Shown here piece by piece: positions 63,916 through 64,000 of a DNA stretch of 64,000 bases (position 1 is its first letter; each line of letters begins with the position of its first letter). This DNA comes from Mycobacterium sp. Root135. GTDB lineage: Bacteria; Actinomycetota; Actinomycetes; Mycobacteriales; Mycobacteriaceae. The notes beneath the pieces were generated by a model. The model did no database searches, had not been told where the DNA came from, and worked only from the letters and a program-made list of their open reading frames with translations. The stretch is from positions 705,333-769,332 of the forward strand of contig NZ_LMEZ01000005.1 of assembly GCF_001426545.1 (NCBI RefSeq), written 5' to 3'. Both the position numbers and the translations under genes were made by a program.

Positions 63916-64000
63916 GTGAGTGACGACCAGGTCGGAGAGGCCGAAATCACCGACGTTCCCGTCACCTTCGACGAATCGGTGGTTCTGCTCGACGTCCGCG
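63916..64000 (+). CDS. Rhodanese-like protein, N-terminal fragment
   Basis: Begins at GTG 63916 with AAGGAG at 63904-63909 and runs off the window after 28 codons. EITDVPVTFDESVVLLDVR has the start of a rhodanese domain (the strand ending in LLDVR that precedes the active-site loop). Rhodaneses carry sulfur on a Cys; the Cys lies beyond the window, so activity cannot be judged. Confidence 0.6.
   Translation, partial: MSDDQVGEAEITDVPVTFDESVVLLDVR

Overview
The window is a 64-kb piece of a high-GC actinobacterial chromosome, almost certainly a fast-growing or environmental Mycobacterium/Mycolicibacterium. The evidence is the close protein resemblance and conserved gene order around ethA-ethR, espR, a Rv3852-type hns gene, gltBD and a CYP138-type P450. 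GTG and TTG starts are common, and so are ATGA/GTGA overlaps. Rv numbers quoted here come from memory of the M. tuberculosis map and not from a search. I saw no tRNA, rRNA, CRISPR array, insertion sequence or prophage.

Layout. 1-5.6 kb: end of a glycosyltransferase, a methyltransferase and an alpha/alpha-toroid protein, then a GGDEF protein, a DUF2127 membrane protein ending in a 32-bp tandem repeat, a methyltransferase and a TetR regulator. 5.6-22.7 kb: the equivalent of Rv0135c-Rv0142 (TetR, cyp138-like, msrA, SnoaL-like, epimerase, DUF427, HhH-GPD glycosylase). It is opened by about 9.5 kb of other genes, including a thiocyanate-hydrolase-type cobalt enzyme, a DoxX-like protein, an SDR, a DUF3516 helicase and an FAD oxidoreductase. 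22.8-31.1 kb: dps, an aquaporin and gltB-gltD.

31.1-49 kb is an accessory block between gltD and the Rv3856c-like PHP gene. It holds a nine-gene, largely overlapping sugar operon (tagatose-bisphosphate aldolase pair, SIS isomerase/deaminase, BadF-type sugar kinase, DMT transporter, GH4 glycosidase, ABC importer) with a divergent DeoR regulator. It also holds an F420-dependent oxidoreductase, two orphan genes, and a type VII secretion substrate locus of espA-espC-espD type followed by a membrane-anchored beta-propeller gene.

49-64 kb follows the Rv3856c-Rv3846 order: PHP protein, dinB (probably dinB3), ethR-ethA with a clear operator between them, rraA, hns-like, a YcnI-CopC-CopD copper operon, Rv3851/Rv3850-like genes, an ImmA-type protease with a MAB_1171c-type membrane protein, espR and an Rv3847-like gene. 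Where sodA would be expected there is a nickel superoxide dismutase pair (sodN with its maturation protease sodX). The window ends inside a rhodanese-type gene.

The most interesting signals are: the EspACD-like secretion locus with its beta-propeller, about 12 kb from espR; a galactosamine/tagatose-type operon lacking two expected enzymes; a fused beta-alpha thiocyanate hydrolase with an altered metal-site motif; a Tyr in place of the Pro of the nickel-SOD hook; an ImmA protease operon converging on espR; and a Trp-rich motif in a secreted Pro-rich protein.
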